DNA from: Pseudomonas sp. SORT22
Lineage (GTDB): Bacteria; Pseudomonadota; Gammaproteobacteria; Pseudomonadales; Pseudomonadaceae
Length of the DNA stretch: 64,000 nucleotides
Direction: 5' to 3'
NCBI RefSeq assembly: GCF_018417635.1
Contig: NZ_CP071007.1
Location: 2,046,501-2,110,500, forward strand
Shown in pieces: positions 1 to 9,063 of this stretch. The notes below the pieces were generated by a model that worked only from the letters and a program-made list of their open reading frames with translations, was not told the origin of the DNA and made no database searches. Each line of letters begins with the position of its first letter. Positions within the stretch are counted from its first letter, which is position 1. The position numbers were made by a program, and so were the translations under genes.

Positions 1-89
1 AGGTTCTCCATAAGCCATTCCATGGTTAGTTTCTGTGTTTCATCCAGAGCCAATCGAATAGGTTGAATGTCGTCTTCGTCTGTAGGCAT
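1..89 (-). CDS. N-terminus of unrecognised protein, cut by window edge
   Basis: Reading leftward from an ATG at 89 the frame stays open to the window edge and gives about 29 residues beginning MPTDEDDIQPIRLALDE, acidic and without a membrane segment. I do not recognise the family. The start is supported by its position 17 bp downstream of a LexA-type operator, so the gene is probably damage-inducible. A conflicting 85-residue minus-strand frame over 26-283 would run through the operator and is less likely. Everything beyond the first 29 residues lies outside the window. Confidence 0.5.
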   Translation of the reverse strand, partial: MPTDEDDIQPIRLALDETQKLTMEWLMEN

Positions 90-105
90 TGGTGCTCTCG
101 CGTTG

Positions 106-121
106 CTGTATGTTTATACAG
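106..121 (-). promoter_or_regulatory. LexA (SOS) box
   Basis: CTGTATGTTTATACAG matches the gamma-proteobacterial LexA consensus CTG-N10-CAG with nearly full dyad symmetry (CTGTAT/ATACAG). It lies immediately upstream of the leftward gene whose ATG is at 89, where it would overlap the promoter or early transcript, so SOS control of that gene is inferred. Confidence 0.75.
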
Positions 122-440
122 TGTAAGCTCTGGCGATAGTCCACGCAAAAAATGGCAGGCGCTGCTACATCGAGGCGTGTACGCGGGTGTTGGGGCGTGC
201 TTTCTTAGGGGGGGATTTAGGGCAAAAACTAGGTCCGCATCTAGGATGCTGCAGCCCGATAGAATGCGTCCTGGGTCCAGCAAATGCGAGCCAATAGTGG
301 ACTGCGCTCCGCTGTAGGCAGGTTCAAATCCTATCTGCGTTCCTCGCTAAGCATCTGCTATTGGTCAAATGCGGTCGCGGACTCCCCAGTGGCCAAACGG
401 TAGCCTATCCTTGCAGTGATCGACAAAAGGGCTTGGAGCT

Positions 441-476
441 TATGTCGTGAGCATCGGAAGACTCGACAACGACATA
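441..476. repeat. Inverted repeat / hairpin
   Basis: The arms TATGTCGT (441-448) and ACGACATA (469-476) are exact reverse complements around a 20-base loop, and GAG/CTC inside the loop can extend the pairing. No T-tract follows, so it is not an obvious terminator. It could be a protein-binding site, part of a small RNA, or a mobile-element trace. Confidence 0.45.
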
Positions 477-564
477 CTGAGCGCCAAGTGTTTATGTGAC
501 AAGCTCTGGCGTTTAGACGTAACAGGCATGTTGTATAACTGTAATCATAAGTAAAGGATAAATA

Positions 565-1224
565 TTGAGAGAGTTAAGATTTGCCCTCATGGCGTTTATT
601 GCTGTATCGGTGGCTGCTGCAATGACGTATCTGTTTGCAATGTATGCAGTCGGAAATATAAGTATCAGCCAAAATAATCAAGACTGGGGTGGTTTTGGCT
701 CGTATATTGGTGGGGTTGTAGCTCCTGTGGCGTCGCTTCTAGCAGGGTACTTGGTATATAAAAGCTTCGCTTCAAGTGCGTATCAGCAAAAATTGTTGTT
801 GGCGCGCGAGTCGATTTCAAGATTGGATTTGGTAGTTGAGAAAAAGCTAGAGATGCCATTCAATAATGTCGGCTTGGGCGCAGAGTACTATGGTCAACCG
901 CTTAGGCTCGTTCTCTATGCGCTGTCAAATAATGAAATTGCTACAACCGAAGCCGTGAATAAGGCGATATTAGCATTACTGCACAATATGGCAATAATGA
1001 CTACATCCATAAGGTACTATATTGATCTTTTAGGTGCCCATCCTTCTGATGAGAGAGACAACCACTGGCTAGGTCAATTAGAAAAAAGTTACTGGATTGA
1101 AAAATATTCAACCATCTGCTCGCGCATGGTGCGAATTGTTGGTCAAAGTGCGTTTGAAGAAAAGTTAAGCTCGGAGGAACTTCGGAGCTTTAAATTGGTG
1201 CTAGGCGGCGAACGTGGCTTCTAG
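565..1224 (+). CDS. Two-helix membrane protein, putative Abi-like
   Basis: The 219-residue protein has a hydrophobic helix at about residues 7-29, a short polar stretch, and a second helix at about 46-66 introduced by GGFGSYIGG and followed by a roughly 150-residue cytoplasmic-looking C-terminal part. The pattern of helix, W-x-x-FG-x-x-x-GG, proline-containing helix and soluble tail resembles the putative phage abortive infection family (putAbiC), but that is recognition by eye, so the defence role is inference. The start is TTG at 565 behind AAAGGATA; an ATG at 589 is the alternative. Base composition and codon use are AT-richer than in the core genes, pointing to transfer. A stem-loop with a short T-run follows at 1329-1370. 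The nearest neighbour is a GmrSD-like nuclease in the opposite direction. Confidence 0.65.
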   Translation: MRELRFALMAFIAVSVAAAMTYLFAMYAVGNISISQNNQDWGGFGSYIGGVVAPVASLLAGYLVYKSFASSAYQQKLLLARESISRLDLVVEKKLEMPFNNVGLGAEYYGQPLRLVLYALSNNEIATTEAVNKAILALLHNMAIMTTSIRYYIDLLGAHPSDERDNHWLGQLEKSYWIEKYSTICSRMVRIVGQSAFEEKLSSEELRSFKLVLGGERGF

Positions 1225-1328
1225 TCATATGCTCAAGTCGTTCGGTTTCGCGTTTAGTAGGGGGTTGAGTAATTAGTATGCTACTCTAAAATTTAATGTA
1301 AAGTACCATGGCTTAGAGGTTTCGTTTG

Positions 1329-1370
1329 AGCCCCTCGAGTCCGCCTACTTTGCGGGGCGAGGGGCTTTCT
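1329..1370 (+). terminator. Rho-independent terminator
   Basis: The arms AGCCCCTCG (1329-1337) and CGAGGGGCT (1358-1366) pair perfectly and are followed by a short T-rich run. It lies between two convergent genes and most plausibly ends the rightward transcript of the membrane protein. Confidence 0.6.
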
Positions 1371-1407
1371 GCTGAGATCACACTGAGCTATATGCAGTTA
1401 GCTTAAA

Positions 1408-2979
1408 TTATGGGTATGAGCCATTCTTGATTAGATTTTTTGCCGCGGTTGTTAATAGTTCTGCCCTGGCATTGATGAAGTCTACATAAGACCTATCTCC
1501 GTCGTGAAATCCTTCTGGGATCAGCGCGGCTTTGAATACATTGGCTTTGATTAGCTCATTGATCTCGCTGAAATAGATGTCCGGGGCTTTATCGGATATG
1601 GTCCGATTGTCTGAGGAGTTCAGAAGGCAGATGTTCGCAATGATGTTTGATTCGTGAAAGCCAATGCCCTGGCCAAGCAAGTAAGATTTAGGGTAAATGT
1701 GATGGAATTCCCTTGAGTTGTAGGACGCTAACGTCGTGCCCAGCTCGATGTTTTGACCATTAAGGAAGCTCTTAGGCTGCAGCTGTGCCAGTAAGCAAAT
1801 AGTGGTCTTGGCAGCAGTTGTGTTAATGCGCCATGATTTTTTGAACAAATTGCTTTCGATTTTGTCGTCTAAGTCGTCGAAAGGGCCTTCGCCTTGAGAA
1901 AGTCTTTCCATTTTCTCAATATCTGCCAAGACCTGCTTGTTAGTGCCGGCCTTGTACCTTTGCGTGAACGCACAATGCCAGAACCACTTTTTGAGGCCAA
2001 TTACTTGCAGGGCGCTAGGTTTTAAGGTGCGTGAGAAAAACGTCACGAGTGGGACAAGCATAATAGGGAAGGGGATGAATACGAAATTTTTGATATGAAG
2101 CTGCTTTTCAAGAAAGTCGGTGCAGCAGAACATAGCTTGCTTAAGTTTCGTCATCCCTTCAATTAGCCGGTCGGCTGGCACATCTACCAGTTCGTCTGCA
2201 TCAATTCGGTTAAGCGTGATCGTCGCAAGGCATCGCATGAGCAATGATTCCTCAATTTGCTCATATCCCTTGTCAGCTAAGGTGTCTAGTAGTTGCTCGA
2301 TTTCATTGCGAAGATCAAATTGTTCGGACCAAGTCCAAGCCGCTAGCAGTTCAAGCGTGCTAAGACTGGTGCCGGATGAGTTGATTCTCTGGAATACTCG
2401 GCAGACTTCTTGATTGGTGCGGTCTTTGATGGTGACGACAGGGAACTCATAATCCTTGAATCGTTCAGTTAGTTCCGCGATTGTTTTGCTATCTGCTTGG
2501 TCGAACCGCCCTAGCTCCGGCAGGAGTTTAGTGGTGTCCAAGATATTTCGAAGGTTGATTGAGCTTACAGGGGCGAGTGAGCTGTGAACGAATTCGCCTG
2601 TTGCGGGCACAAATGAGACATCAAAGCGGGCCGCAAGCTCTGCATCGGCCGTATCAGCGTCGGAGTTAAATACACCATAAAGCGTAGTTAGGCGCTGTTG
2701 TCCATCAAGGACATAGTTCACAGGATAATCTTCCGGTGTCGTTGGTAGTTTAAAACCGCCGACATCACGTTCATGGTTTAGTTTTTCTTTCGTGGACCAT
2801 AGTAGTAGTGATCCTACTGGGTAGCCCCGATAAATGGAGTCCAGAAGGCTCATAATCTGCTCGTCGGACCAGACATATTCTCGTTGGAATACAGGAATCT
2901 TAATATTTCCGCGGGCGACGTCTGACAGGAGAGCGGACAGGCGAGGGTTGCTGGGAGCAATTTTATGTGTGGCGGCCAT
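1408..2979 (-). CDS. DUF262/DUF1524 (GmrSD-like) nuclease
   Basis: The protein is 523 residues long. The N-terminal DUF262 domain shows IPVFQREYVW at about 28-37, RGYPVGSLLLW, and the ParB-like DGQQR motif at about 92-96, where nucleotide would bind. The C-terminal DUF1524 domain carries the HNH-type core HHIYP at about 426-430 and a downstream N-x-R-x-I-x-x-K-x-P segment. This is the layout of single-chain GmrSD-type IV restriction enzymes and of related phage-defence nucleases such as SspE. The start is ATG 2979 behind GAAGGA, not the longer frame to 3066. Composition is AT-rich compared with the flanking core genes. It appears as a lone gene: no modification or Ssp/Dnd partners are visible, so modified-DNA or foreign-DNA cleavage is inferred from the family. 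Confidence 0.85.
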   Translation of the reverse strand: MAATHKIAPSNPRLSALLSDVARGNIKIPVFQREYVWSDEQIMSLLDSIYRGYPVGSLLLWSTKEKLNHERDVGGFKLPTTPEDYPVNYVLDGQQRLTTLYGVFNSDADTADAELAARFDVSFVPATGEFVHSSLAPVSSINLRNILDTTKLLPELGRFDQADSKTIAELTERFKDYEFPVVTIKDRTNQEVCRVFQRINSSGTSLSTLELLAAWTWSEQFDLRNEIEQLLDTLADKGYEQIEESLLMRCLATITLNRIDADELVDVPADRLIEGMTKLKQAMFCCTDFLEKQLHIKNFVFIPFPIMLVPLVTFFSRTLKPSALQVIGLKKWFWHCAFTQRYKAGTNKQVLADIEKMERLSQGEGPFDDLDDKIESNLFKKSWRINTTAAKTTICLLAQLQPKSFLNGQNIELGTTLASYNSREFHHIYPKSYLLGQGIGFHESNIIANICLLNSSDNRTISDKAPDIYFSEINELIKANVFKAALIPEGFHDGDRSYVDFINARAELLTTAAKNLIKNGSYP

Positions 2980-3538
2980 TTTGGATCCTTCAATGATGGC
3001 GCTTGGCGATTGCAGGCAAGATAATAGCAAGCGCTCACAGGTGCAACTATTTGGAGGGATCAGCACACCCGCGGGACTATCATGGCGAGAGGACGCTGCG
3101 TTAGGTTCCTTCCTGATTGAGATAGTAAAAAATTACAAAGAGCGTGGTAAAAAAATGGTACGGGGCGCGAATTGGATTGAAAATCTCTAGTAAAAACGGA
3201 GGTCTTGAGAAAAGTATCTCCAATCCATCATAGGCGCAACGCTGAACCGGCGGGACGGCTCAGGGCGCGGGTTTACTGGGGTTGATGCAGATTCTAGGGG
3301 CATGTTCTACGACGCATTTGCAGCCATTCAGGGGTGTTTTTGCTTTGCGGGGTTTGCTAAAGCATGCCGGCGCTAATCAAAAACAAAGGTGCAATAGTCT
3401 ACCAAGAGTACCGAGCGTTCGCTCGTAAGCAGTCTACGACGAGAGGCGTTTCGTACAGCCCCTGAACAGGGCTCATGTAACCCGACAATGCGCCGATACC
3501 GTGCTGCGGAAAGTCCATAAAAGGCAGGAGCCTGAACA
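2980..3538. other. Intergenic interval without gene
   Basis: I see no supported coding region. The stretch includes an A-rich segment near 3130-3155, a perfect 14-base palindrome CGAGCGTTCGCTCG at 3412-3425, and a short dyad around 3458-3474. It looks like the junction between the acquired left segment and core sequence. Confidence 0.4.
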
Positions 3539-4000
3539 TTGTTCGAACACATCTGGCGCAGCATCCGTTCCCCGGGCTACTTCCCCAACGTACTGGAATG
3601 GATGATCGATATTCTCCTCAACCCGTTCATGGTGGTTATGTGCCTGATGGTCGGGGCGCTGGCCGGTAAAGGGTGGCGAGCCATCCCCTACGGCAGCCTC
3701 ACCTGTTATGTGCTGTTCCTGAGCCGCTCGCCATTCTATCGGTGGGAAAGCATTTTTCCCGTAGCCGGGCTGCCCGCGCTGTTGATGGATGGCGCACTGT
3801 TGGCCCTGCTCGGTTTCTATTTGAAGGGCGTACTCAGAACCCGCTCAGCAGCAAGACCCGAAGGTCATTGGTTGCGCTGGCTTTATCAAAGCCTGAAGGT
3901 TGTCATGCTGACAATCGTGGTGGTGTTCTGGGTACTCGTTGTGCTGTTTGTCTTGATCTTCACCGTCTCGGTCGCTACCCAACCGTCACTGGCGCACTGA
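3539..4000 (+). CDS. Four-helix membrane protein, unknown function
   Basis: The 153-residue protein is very hydrophobic, with helices at about 25-42, 49-66, 77-97 and 115-145, and no recognisable catalytic motif. The TTG start at 3539 is chosen because AGGAG lies about 10 bases upstream; the first ATG (3602) would remove 21 residues and has no clear ribosome binding site. Codon use is typical of the core genome, unlike the genes to its left. I do not recognise a family and assign no function. Confidence 0.55.
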   Translation: MFEHIWRSIRSPGYFPNVLEWMIDILLNPFMVVMCLMVGALAGKGWRAIPYGSLTCYVLFLSRSPFYRWESIFPVAGLPALLMDGALLALLGFYLKGVLRTRSAARPEGHWLRWLYQSLKVVMLTIVVVFWVLVVLFVLIFTVSVATQPSLAH

Positions 4001-4031
4001 CCCAATTCCTGCTTGGCAACCCAGAACCGTT

Positions 4032-4235
4032 TCAGGCCGTTGCAGCCGGCAAGCTCATGTGCAACAACGGGAACGGCCGGCCTTCGCCATCCAGCGGCGA
4101 ACGGCCAGTCTGAACAAAGCCGTAATGCAGATAAAACCCCACCGCCTGGGGGCTTTTGGCTGTGTCAAGGGCAGGGTCAAGCGCCCAATCCATCGTTGAG
4201 CCAAGTAGCGATATTGAATTCTGCTGATATTCCAA
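4032..4235 (-). pseudogene. GNAT acetyltransferase C-terminal remnant
   Basis: The leftward frame ends with A-V-G-F-Y-L-H-Y-G-F-V followed by G-R and PLLHM, the typical final strand-helix-strand of GNAT N-acetyltransferases (acetyl-CoA site B and the last strand). The rest of a GNAT domain, including the R/Q-x-x-G-x-G/A loop, is missing, and sequence to the right becomes AT-rich and unrelated. I read it as the surviving 3' end of a deleted gene. Confidence 0.5.
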
Positions 4236-4578
4236 GTTGTTATAGTTGTGTTCGTTATTTTTATTTCAACTTTAATCGACTGCTTTATAGGCTGTTTGGA
4301 ATAACAAGGAAGCCGCTGCCTTGCCGATGTCTGAAAGTATGTTATGCTCGGAAAATAACCCCCGCCGCACCCTCTCTCCCTACCTGTTTTTCTCGCCTAA
4401 ATTGATGATCTACATCAGTTTTTTGCTCGCCTGCGGGCTCTATATTGAGTTTAAAGGAATGAACAACTCTCCCCGCCACGCTGCGAAGTTCTGGTGTGAA
4501 AGTTTATAAAACAATAAGGAATCGCCCGTTAGGTTGAGTGCTGTTTTTACGGCGCTCGATCATCATCCGGTGTTACCC
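4236..4578. other. AT-rich intergenic region upstream of LysR gene
   Basis: This AT-rich stretch lies between the GNAT remnant and the LysR gene. A 62-codon frame at 4321-4509 starts with TTG and has no family resemblance, so I do not call it. Promoter sequences for the LysR gene are expected here, but none stands out. Confidence 0.35.
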
Positions 4579-5535
4579 ATGAAGTCGACCGTTGTCTCTG
4601 TTGCGCGCAAACTCAAACTCTATCAATTGGTGGTCTTCGACCAGGTCCTGCGTAGCGGCTCGCTGGTGGGCGCGGCCCAGGCGTTGAACCTGACCCAGCC
4701 GGCCGTGACCAAGATCATCCACGAAATGGAAGCCTTCCTTGGCGCCGCCTTGCTGGTGCGCGGCAACCGCGGGGTGCGTGCCACCGAGCTGGGTGGGGTG
4801 GTGGTGCGCCGCGCCCATGCCATGCTCACCGAACTGCGCAGCCTCACCGATGAGGTCAATGCCTACCACAGCGGCACCACCGGCCAGGTCATGGTCGGCT
4901 CGCTGACCTCGTCATCGGCCTTGCTGTTGCCGCATACCCTGCGCCTGCTCAAGGAGAGCGCGCCAGGGGTGCTGGTGACGGTGCGGGTCGGGCATATGGA
5001 CCAGCTGTTCTCAAGCCTGTTGGCCGGTGAGCTGGATATTGTCGTCGGGCGCATTCCCGATGACTGGCGCTGGCACGAGCACGAGCCGCGGCTCAAAGTC
5101 GATGTGCTGTGCGAGGAGGGATTGTGCATCGTCGCCGGTGCCGAGCACCCGCTGCACGCCAGCGGCGGGCCGCTGAGCCTGGCCGAGCTGCATCCGTTCC
5201 CGTGGATTCTGCCGCCGCGCAGCGGCCTGTTGCGGCGTACCGTCGACCGCCTGTTCGAGGAACTGGACCTGGGCCCGCCGGCCAACGTCATCGAGTCGAT
5301 CGCGGCCCTGACCAACTACGAATTGATGCAGGACCAACAGACCGTCGGCTTCTTCCCCCTGCAAACCACCCAGCAACTGGCCCAGGGCGGCAAGCTAAAG
5401 GCCTTCGACCTTGGCAAGCCGCTGAGCTTTGGCAGCATCGGCTGCTTCTACTCGGCCAATCGCAGCCTCGACCCGGCCAGCCGGCTGTTCCGTGAATGCC
5501 TGACCCTGGCCAACCAGCCCGGCGAGCAAAATTAA
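4579..5535 (+). CDS. LysR-family transcriptional regulator
   Basis: From ATG 4579 the protein is 318 residues. The winged helix-turn-helix occupies about residues 10-68 (SLVGAAQALNLTQPAVTKII), followed by a linker helix and an inducer-binding domain from about 95 (GQVMVGSLTSSSALLLP) to the end. The DNA-binding part resembles the GbpR/PcaQ-type subgroup, which often controls sugar or aromatic catabolism. A TTG at 4534 gives a 15-residue extension with AATAAGGA upstream; ATG 4579 places the HTH at the usual distance from the N-terminus. No divergently transcribed target is adjacent: the left neighbour is a gene remnant and the right one a chemoreceptor, so the regulon is unknown. Confidence 0.85.
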   Translation: MKSTVVSVARKLKLYQLVVFDQVLRSGSLVGAAQALNLTQPAVTKIIHEMEAFLGAALLVRGNRGVRATELGGVVVRRAHAMLTELRSLTDEVNAYHSGTTGQVMVGSLTSSSALLLPHTLRLLKESAPGVLVTVRVGHMDQLFSSLLAGELDIVVGRIPDDWRWHEHEPRLKVDVLCEEGLCIVAGAEHPLHASGGPLSLAELHPFPWILPPRSGLLRRTVDRLFEELDLGPPANVIESIAALTNYELMQDQQTVGFFPLQTTQQLAQGGKLKAFDLGKPLSFGSIGCFYSANRSLDPASRLFRECLTLANQPGEQN

Positions 5536-5653
5536 CCAGGTATTCCATATCGCTATAGCTACAGCCGCTCTATTCATGAGGTATGGCCAATTGCCACACC
5601 TACAATGCGGGTAATTACACCCGATTGATCTCGTAATAACGGATACCCAGCGC

Positions 5654-7219
5654 ATGAGAAGCAATCTGCCGGTCACCCAGCAGGAAGTCATCTTCCAGAA
5701 CCAACAGCGGCTGATTTCTGCCACCGACCTGCACGGCAACCTGACCTACTGCAACGACGAGCTGGTGGCCATCAGCGGCTTCAGCCGTGAAGAGCTGATC
5801 GGCAGCCCGCACAATATCGTCCGCCACCCGGACATGCCCGAAGCGGTGTTCGCCCACATGTGGTCGTACCTCAAGGCCGGCAAGAGCTGGATGGGCATCG
5901 TCAAGAACCGCTGCCGCAACGGCGATCACTACTGGGTCAGCGCCTATGTCACGCCGATCCTCGAGGGGGCGACGGTCGTCGGCTACGAGTCGGTGCGGGT
6001 CAAGCCGCAGCGTGCCGATATCGAGCGTGCCGCCGCGCTTTACCAGCGCATCCGTACGGGCAAAAAGAGCTGGAGCTTCAAGCACCTGGCCAAGGCTGTG
6101 AAAGAGCAGGCGCTGGCGCCGGTGGCGCTTGGCGTGCCTTGCCTTGCCGCCGTGTGGTACCTCGATAGCTGGGCGGCGCTGGCCGTGCTGGCCTGTGGTT
6201 TTGTCGGCATGCAGGTGGCTGCGCACTGGAACCTGCAGCGCAAGTTCGCCCTGGCCCGGCGTGCCACCGCCGACAGTTTCGACAGCGAACTGATTGCCCG
6301 CACCTACACCGACGAGCATGGCGCCGTGGCGCAGTTGATGATGTCGCTGATCAGCGAACAGGCCAAGGTGCGCACCGCCCTCAGCCGTTCCGGCGACTAC
6401 GCGCAGAAGACCGAAACCATGGCCGGCGAAAGCGGCAAGCTGGCTCAGGCCTCCGAGTCGTCGTTGCAGCGCCAGCGCGACGAGACCGACATGGCCGCTA
6501 CTGCCATGACCCAGATGGCGGCGTCTATCTCCGAGGTTTCGACCCACATCCACGACACCGCCCGTGAGGCCGACGACGTCAACCAGCTGACCCGGGTCGG
6601 CTCCGAAGAAGCCGGCAAGACTCGCCTGGTGATCGAGAAACTGCAGGACACGGTGAACCAGATCAGCCAGTCGGTGGAAAATTTTGCCGACGAGACCCAG
6701 TCGATCCAGATCGCCTCGAACATGATCCGGCAGATCGCCGACCAGACCAACCTGCTGGCGCTCAACGCCGCCATTGAAGCGGCCCGGGCCGGCGAGCAGG
6801 GTCGTGGTTTTGCCGTGGTCGCCGATGAGGTGCGGGCGCTGGCGTTCAAGACCCAGGAGTCGACCGAAACCATTCAGACCATCATCCAGTCGCTGCACAG
6901 CGCCGCCAACCAGGCGGTGGATATCGCCCGCCAGGGCAGTGACGAGGCCCATGCCGGTGTCGATCAGGTGATCGCCACCCAGAACGCCCTGGAAGGCATC
7001 GGCGTGGCGGTCGAGCATATCCACCAGATGACCGAACAGATGGCCGCCGCCTCCGAACAGCAGGCCCATGTCGCCGAAGACATCAGCCGGCAGATCACCA
7101 CCATCGCCCAGGTGTCCGAGCAGAACGTCGACATAGCCGCCAGTTCCGCCAGCATCGGCCGTGAGCTTGAACACACGGCGCATGAAATGTATGCGCTGGT
7201 GGACCGCTTCAACCGCTAG
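5654..7219 (+). CDS. aer: Aer-like PAS methyl-accepting chemotaxis protein
   Basis: The 521-residue receptor has an N-terminal PAS domain (about 20-120) containing VRHPDMP, the Arg-His-Asp signature that contacts FAD in Aer receptors, and a Trp-rich segment [11 protein letters not shown] hydrophobic hairpin lies at about 155-190, and the C-terminal signalling domain includes the conserved hairpin tip [20 protein letters not shown] near residues 365-385. It senses redox or energy state through FAD, by family, and signals through CheA/CheW. The next gene begins 9 bp after the stop and encodes a PAS-GGDEF-EAL protein, so the two are almost certainly co-transcribed. A same-length paralogue lies at 27940-29505. 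Confidence 0.92.
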   Translation: MRSNLPVTQQEVIFQNQQRLISATDLHGNLTYCNDELVAISGFSREELIGSPHNIVRHPDMPEAVFAHMWSYLKAGKSWMGIVKNRCRNGDHYWVSAYVTPILEGATVVGYESVRVKPQRADIERAAALYQRIRTGKKSWSFKHLAKAVKEQALAPVALGVPCLAAVWYLDSWAALAVLACGFVGMQVAAHWNLQRKFALARRATADSFDSELIARTYTDEHGAVAQLMMSLISEQAKVRTALSRSGDYAQKTETMAGESGKLAQASESSLQRQRDETDMAATAMTQMAASISEVSTHIHDTAREADDVNQLTRVGSEEAGKTRLVIEKLQDTVNQISQSVENFADETQSIQIASNMIRQIADQTNLLALNAAIEAARAGEQGRGFAVVADEVRALAFKTQESTETIQTIIQSLHSAANQAVDIARQGSDEAHAGVDQVIATQNALEGIGVAVEHIHQMTEQMAAASEQQAHVAEDISRQITTIAQVSEQNVDIAASSASIGRELEHTAHEMYALVDRFNR

Positions 7220-7228
7220 GCCGCGATC

Positions 7229-8986
7229 ATGACCCGAGAGGATTTCGACAAGCTCGCGGCCAACGCCGAGCGCGAGCTGACCAGCATTCCCTACGCGATT
7301 TTCGAGGCCGCCGCCGATGCGATTGTCATCACCGATGAATGGGGGCGGGTGCAGGCGATCAATGCCGCGGCGCAGAAGCTGTTCGGCTACAGCTTCGCCG
7401 AACTTGCCGGTGCGAATATTTCCCGGCTGATGCCCAGGGCCTACGCCGAGCACCATGATCAGTGCCTGGCGTCCTACCGTGCGGGCGGCGGGCGCAAGCT
7501 CAACGGCCTGGTACGCGAGCTGCTCGGCAAGCGCAAGGACGGCTCGTTGTTCGATTTGCACGTAAGTGTCGGCGAGCTGTTGCTGGGTGGCCGGCAACTG
7601 CTGATCGGGGTGTGCTATGACATCAGTGAACAGCTGCAGATGCACCGGCGCATCAACCACCTGGCCAGCCATGACACCCTGACCCACTGCATGAACCGCA
7701 GCGCCCTGCATACGCGCCTACAGCAGGAGATCGCCCTGGCGCAAGCGCAGGTGCAGCAACTGGTGCTGGTGTTCATCGACCTCGATGGCTTGAAAATCAT
7801 CAACGACAACCATGGTCATTACGTCGGTGACCGGGTGCTGGTTGGCGTCGCCGAGCGCTTTCGCCAGTGCCTGACCGGTGCGGGGTTGCTGGCCCGGGTT
7901 GGCGGCGATGAGTTCGTGGTGGTGGTGCGTCAGCCGTTTGCCGAACAGGGTGGCATGGGCCTGGCCACACGGCTGTTCGAGTGCCTGCAGGCGCCGCTGC
8001 GGATCGACGGCATGGCCTTGGCTGTGCGCGCAAGCCTTGGCGTCAGTACCTGCGCCAATTGCCGGGAAGGGCAAGCGCCGGCGCCGGATCAACTGATCAT
8101 CGATGCCGACTTTGCCATGTACCAGGCGAAGAAGGCCGGCGGCAATCGCATCGCTTGTTTCAACCCGGCCATGCGCATCACCCAGCAGCGCGAGCAGCAG
8201 CGCCTGGAGCGTCTGCGCCAGGCGATCGAGACCGAGCAATTGCAGCTGCATTACCAGCCGCAGTTCGAGCTGGCCGACCCGCAACGGATCACCGGCCTTG
8301 AGGCTTTGCTGCGCTGGAACGACGGCGCCAACGGCCCGGTATCGCCCGAGGTGTTCATCCCCCTGGCTGAGCAGAACGGGCTGATGTCTGCGCTCAATGT
8401 CTGGGTGGTGACCCGTGCCTGCGCCGACAACCGGGCGCTGATCGAAGCCGGCCTGCTGGATGTGCCGGTGGCGGTGAACATGAGTGGCTACTCGTTCATG
8501 CAGTGCGATTTTGTCAGCAAACTGGCCGCGGTTCTCGAGCGCAGCGGCCTGGCGGCCAACCGCCTGGAAATCGAAGTGACCGAAACCGTCGCGCTCAAGG
8601 ATATCGAGCAGGCCCGGCAGAACGTTTTGCGCTTGCAAGGCATGGGCGTGCAGGTGTCGATCGATGATTTCGGTACCGGTTACTCATCGCCTAGCACCTT
8701 GCGCGCCTTGCCGTTCGAGAAGCTCAAAATCGACCGGGTGTTCATCAGCGAGGTGCAGAGCAACCCGATCGACCAGGCTATCGTCAATGGCTACCTGATG
8801 CTGGCCGAGAGCCTGGATCTCCAGGTGGTGGCCGAGGGCATCGAAACCCGCGAGCAGCTCGATTACCTCAAGGCCCAGGGCTGTAGCCTGGGCCAGGGCT
8901 TCTGGTTCTGCCGGCCGTTGCCGATGGACCGCTTGCTGCAGTTCGTCATGGGCCGTGAGCATGCCGGACGTCGGTTGGTGAGGTAG
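7229..8986 (+). CDS. PAS-GGDEF-EAL cyclic-di-GMP enzyme
   Basis: The protein has 585 residues. The order is PAS (about 20-135, AIVITDEWGRVQAINAA), GGDEF (about 150-310, with an intact GGDEF at 225-229 and the FIDLDGLKIINDN metal site) and EAL (about 330-575, EALLRW at 358, IEVTET, DDFGTGYSS and AEGIET). All catalytic signatures for both diguanylate cyclase and phosphodiesterase are present, so it may be bifunctional. Its position 9 bp behind the Aer-like receptor suggests coupling of energy taxis with c-di-GMP control of motility. An Aer/GGDEF-EAL operon is known in P. putida. Confidence 0.93.
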   Translation: MTREDFDKLAANAERELTSIPYAIFEAAADAIVITDEWGRVQAINAAAQKLFGYSFAELAGANISRLMPRAYAEHHDQCLASYRAGGGRKLNGLVRELLGKRKDGSLFDLHVSVGELLLGGRQLLIGVCYDISEQLQMHRRINHLASHDTLTHCMNRSALHTRLQQEIALAQAQVQQLVLVFIDLDGLKIINDNHGHYVGDRVLVGVAERFRQCLTGAGLLARVGGDEFVVVVRQPFAEQGGMGLATRLFECLQAPLRIDGMALAVRASLGVSTCANCREGQAPAPDQLIIDADFAMYQAKKAGGNRIACFNPAMRITQQREQQRLERLRQAIETEQLQLHYQPQFELADPQRITGLEALLRWNDGANGPVSPEVFIPLAEQNGLMSALNVWVVTRACADNRALIEAGLLDVPVAVNMSGYSFMQCDFVSKLAAVLERSGLAANRLEIEVTETVALKDIEQARQNVLRLQGMGVQVSIDDFGTGYSSPSTLRALPFEKLKIDRVFISEVQSNPIDQAIVNGYLMLAESLDLQVVAEGIETREQLDYLKAQGCSLGQGFWFCRPLPMDRLLQFVMGREHAGRRLVR

Positions 8987-9063
8987 CGCCAGCAAGGCTT
9001 GCCTACACTCATCGGTCGCCTGTGCAATGGATGCATGGGGCCATTTCATGGAGATCAGTGGCA

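Larger units (their letters stand above)
90..564. other. Gene-poor AT-richer interval
   Basis: Apart from the LexA box (106-121) and an inverted repeat (441-476) I see no convincing gene. The words AAGCTCTGGCG occur at about 125 and again at about 500. A tRNA T-arm-like string at about 314-335 has a mismatched stem and no matching acceptor half. The composition fits the acquired genes to its right. Confidence 0.5.

Noticed and set aside
314..335. tRNA T-arm-like GGTTCAAATCC
   Set aside because: The T-stem has a mismatch, and no acceptor, D or anticodon arm can be placed around it; at most an old tRNA fragment.
4321..4509. 62-codon hydrophobic frame before the LysR gene
   Set aside because: TTG start, AT-rich promoter-like DNA, no ribosome binding site and no resemblance to a known small protein.
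5615..7711. 698-codon open frame opposite the Aer-like and GGDEF-EAL genes
   Set aside because: Antisense to two genes with intact motifs; Gly/His/Leu-biased composition without domains.
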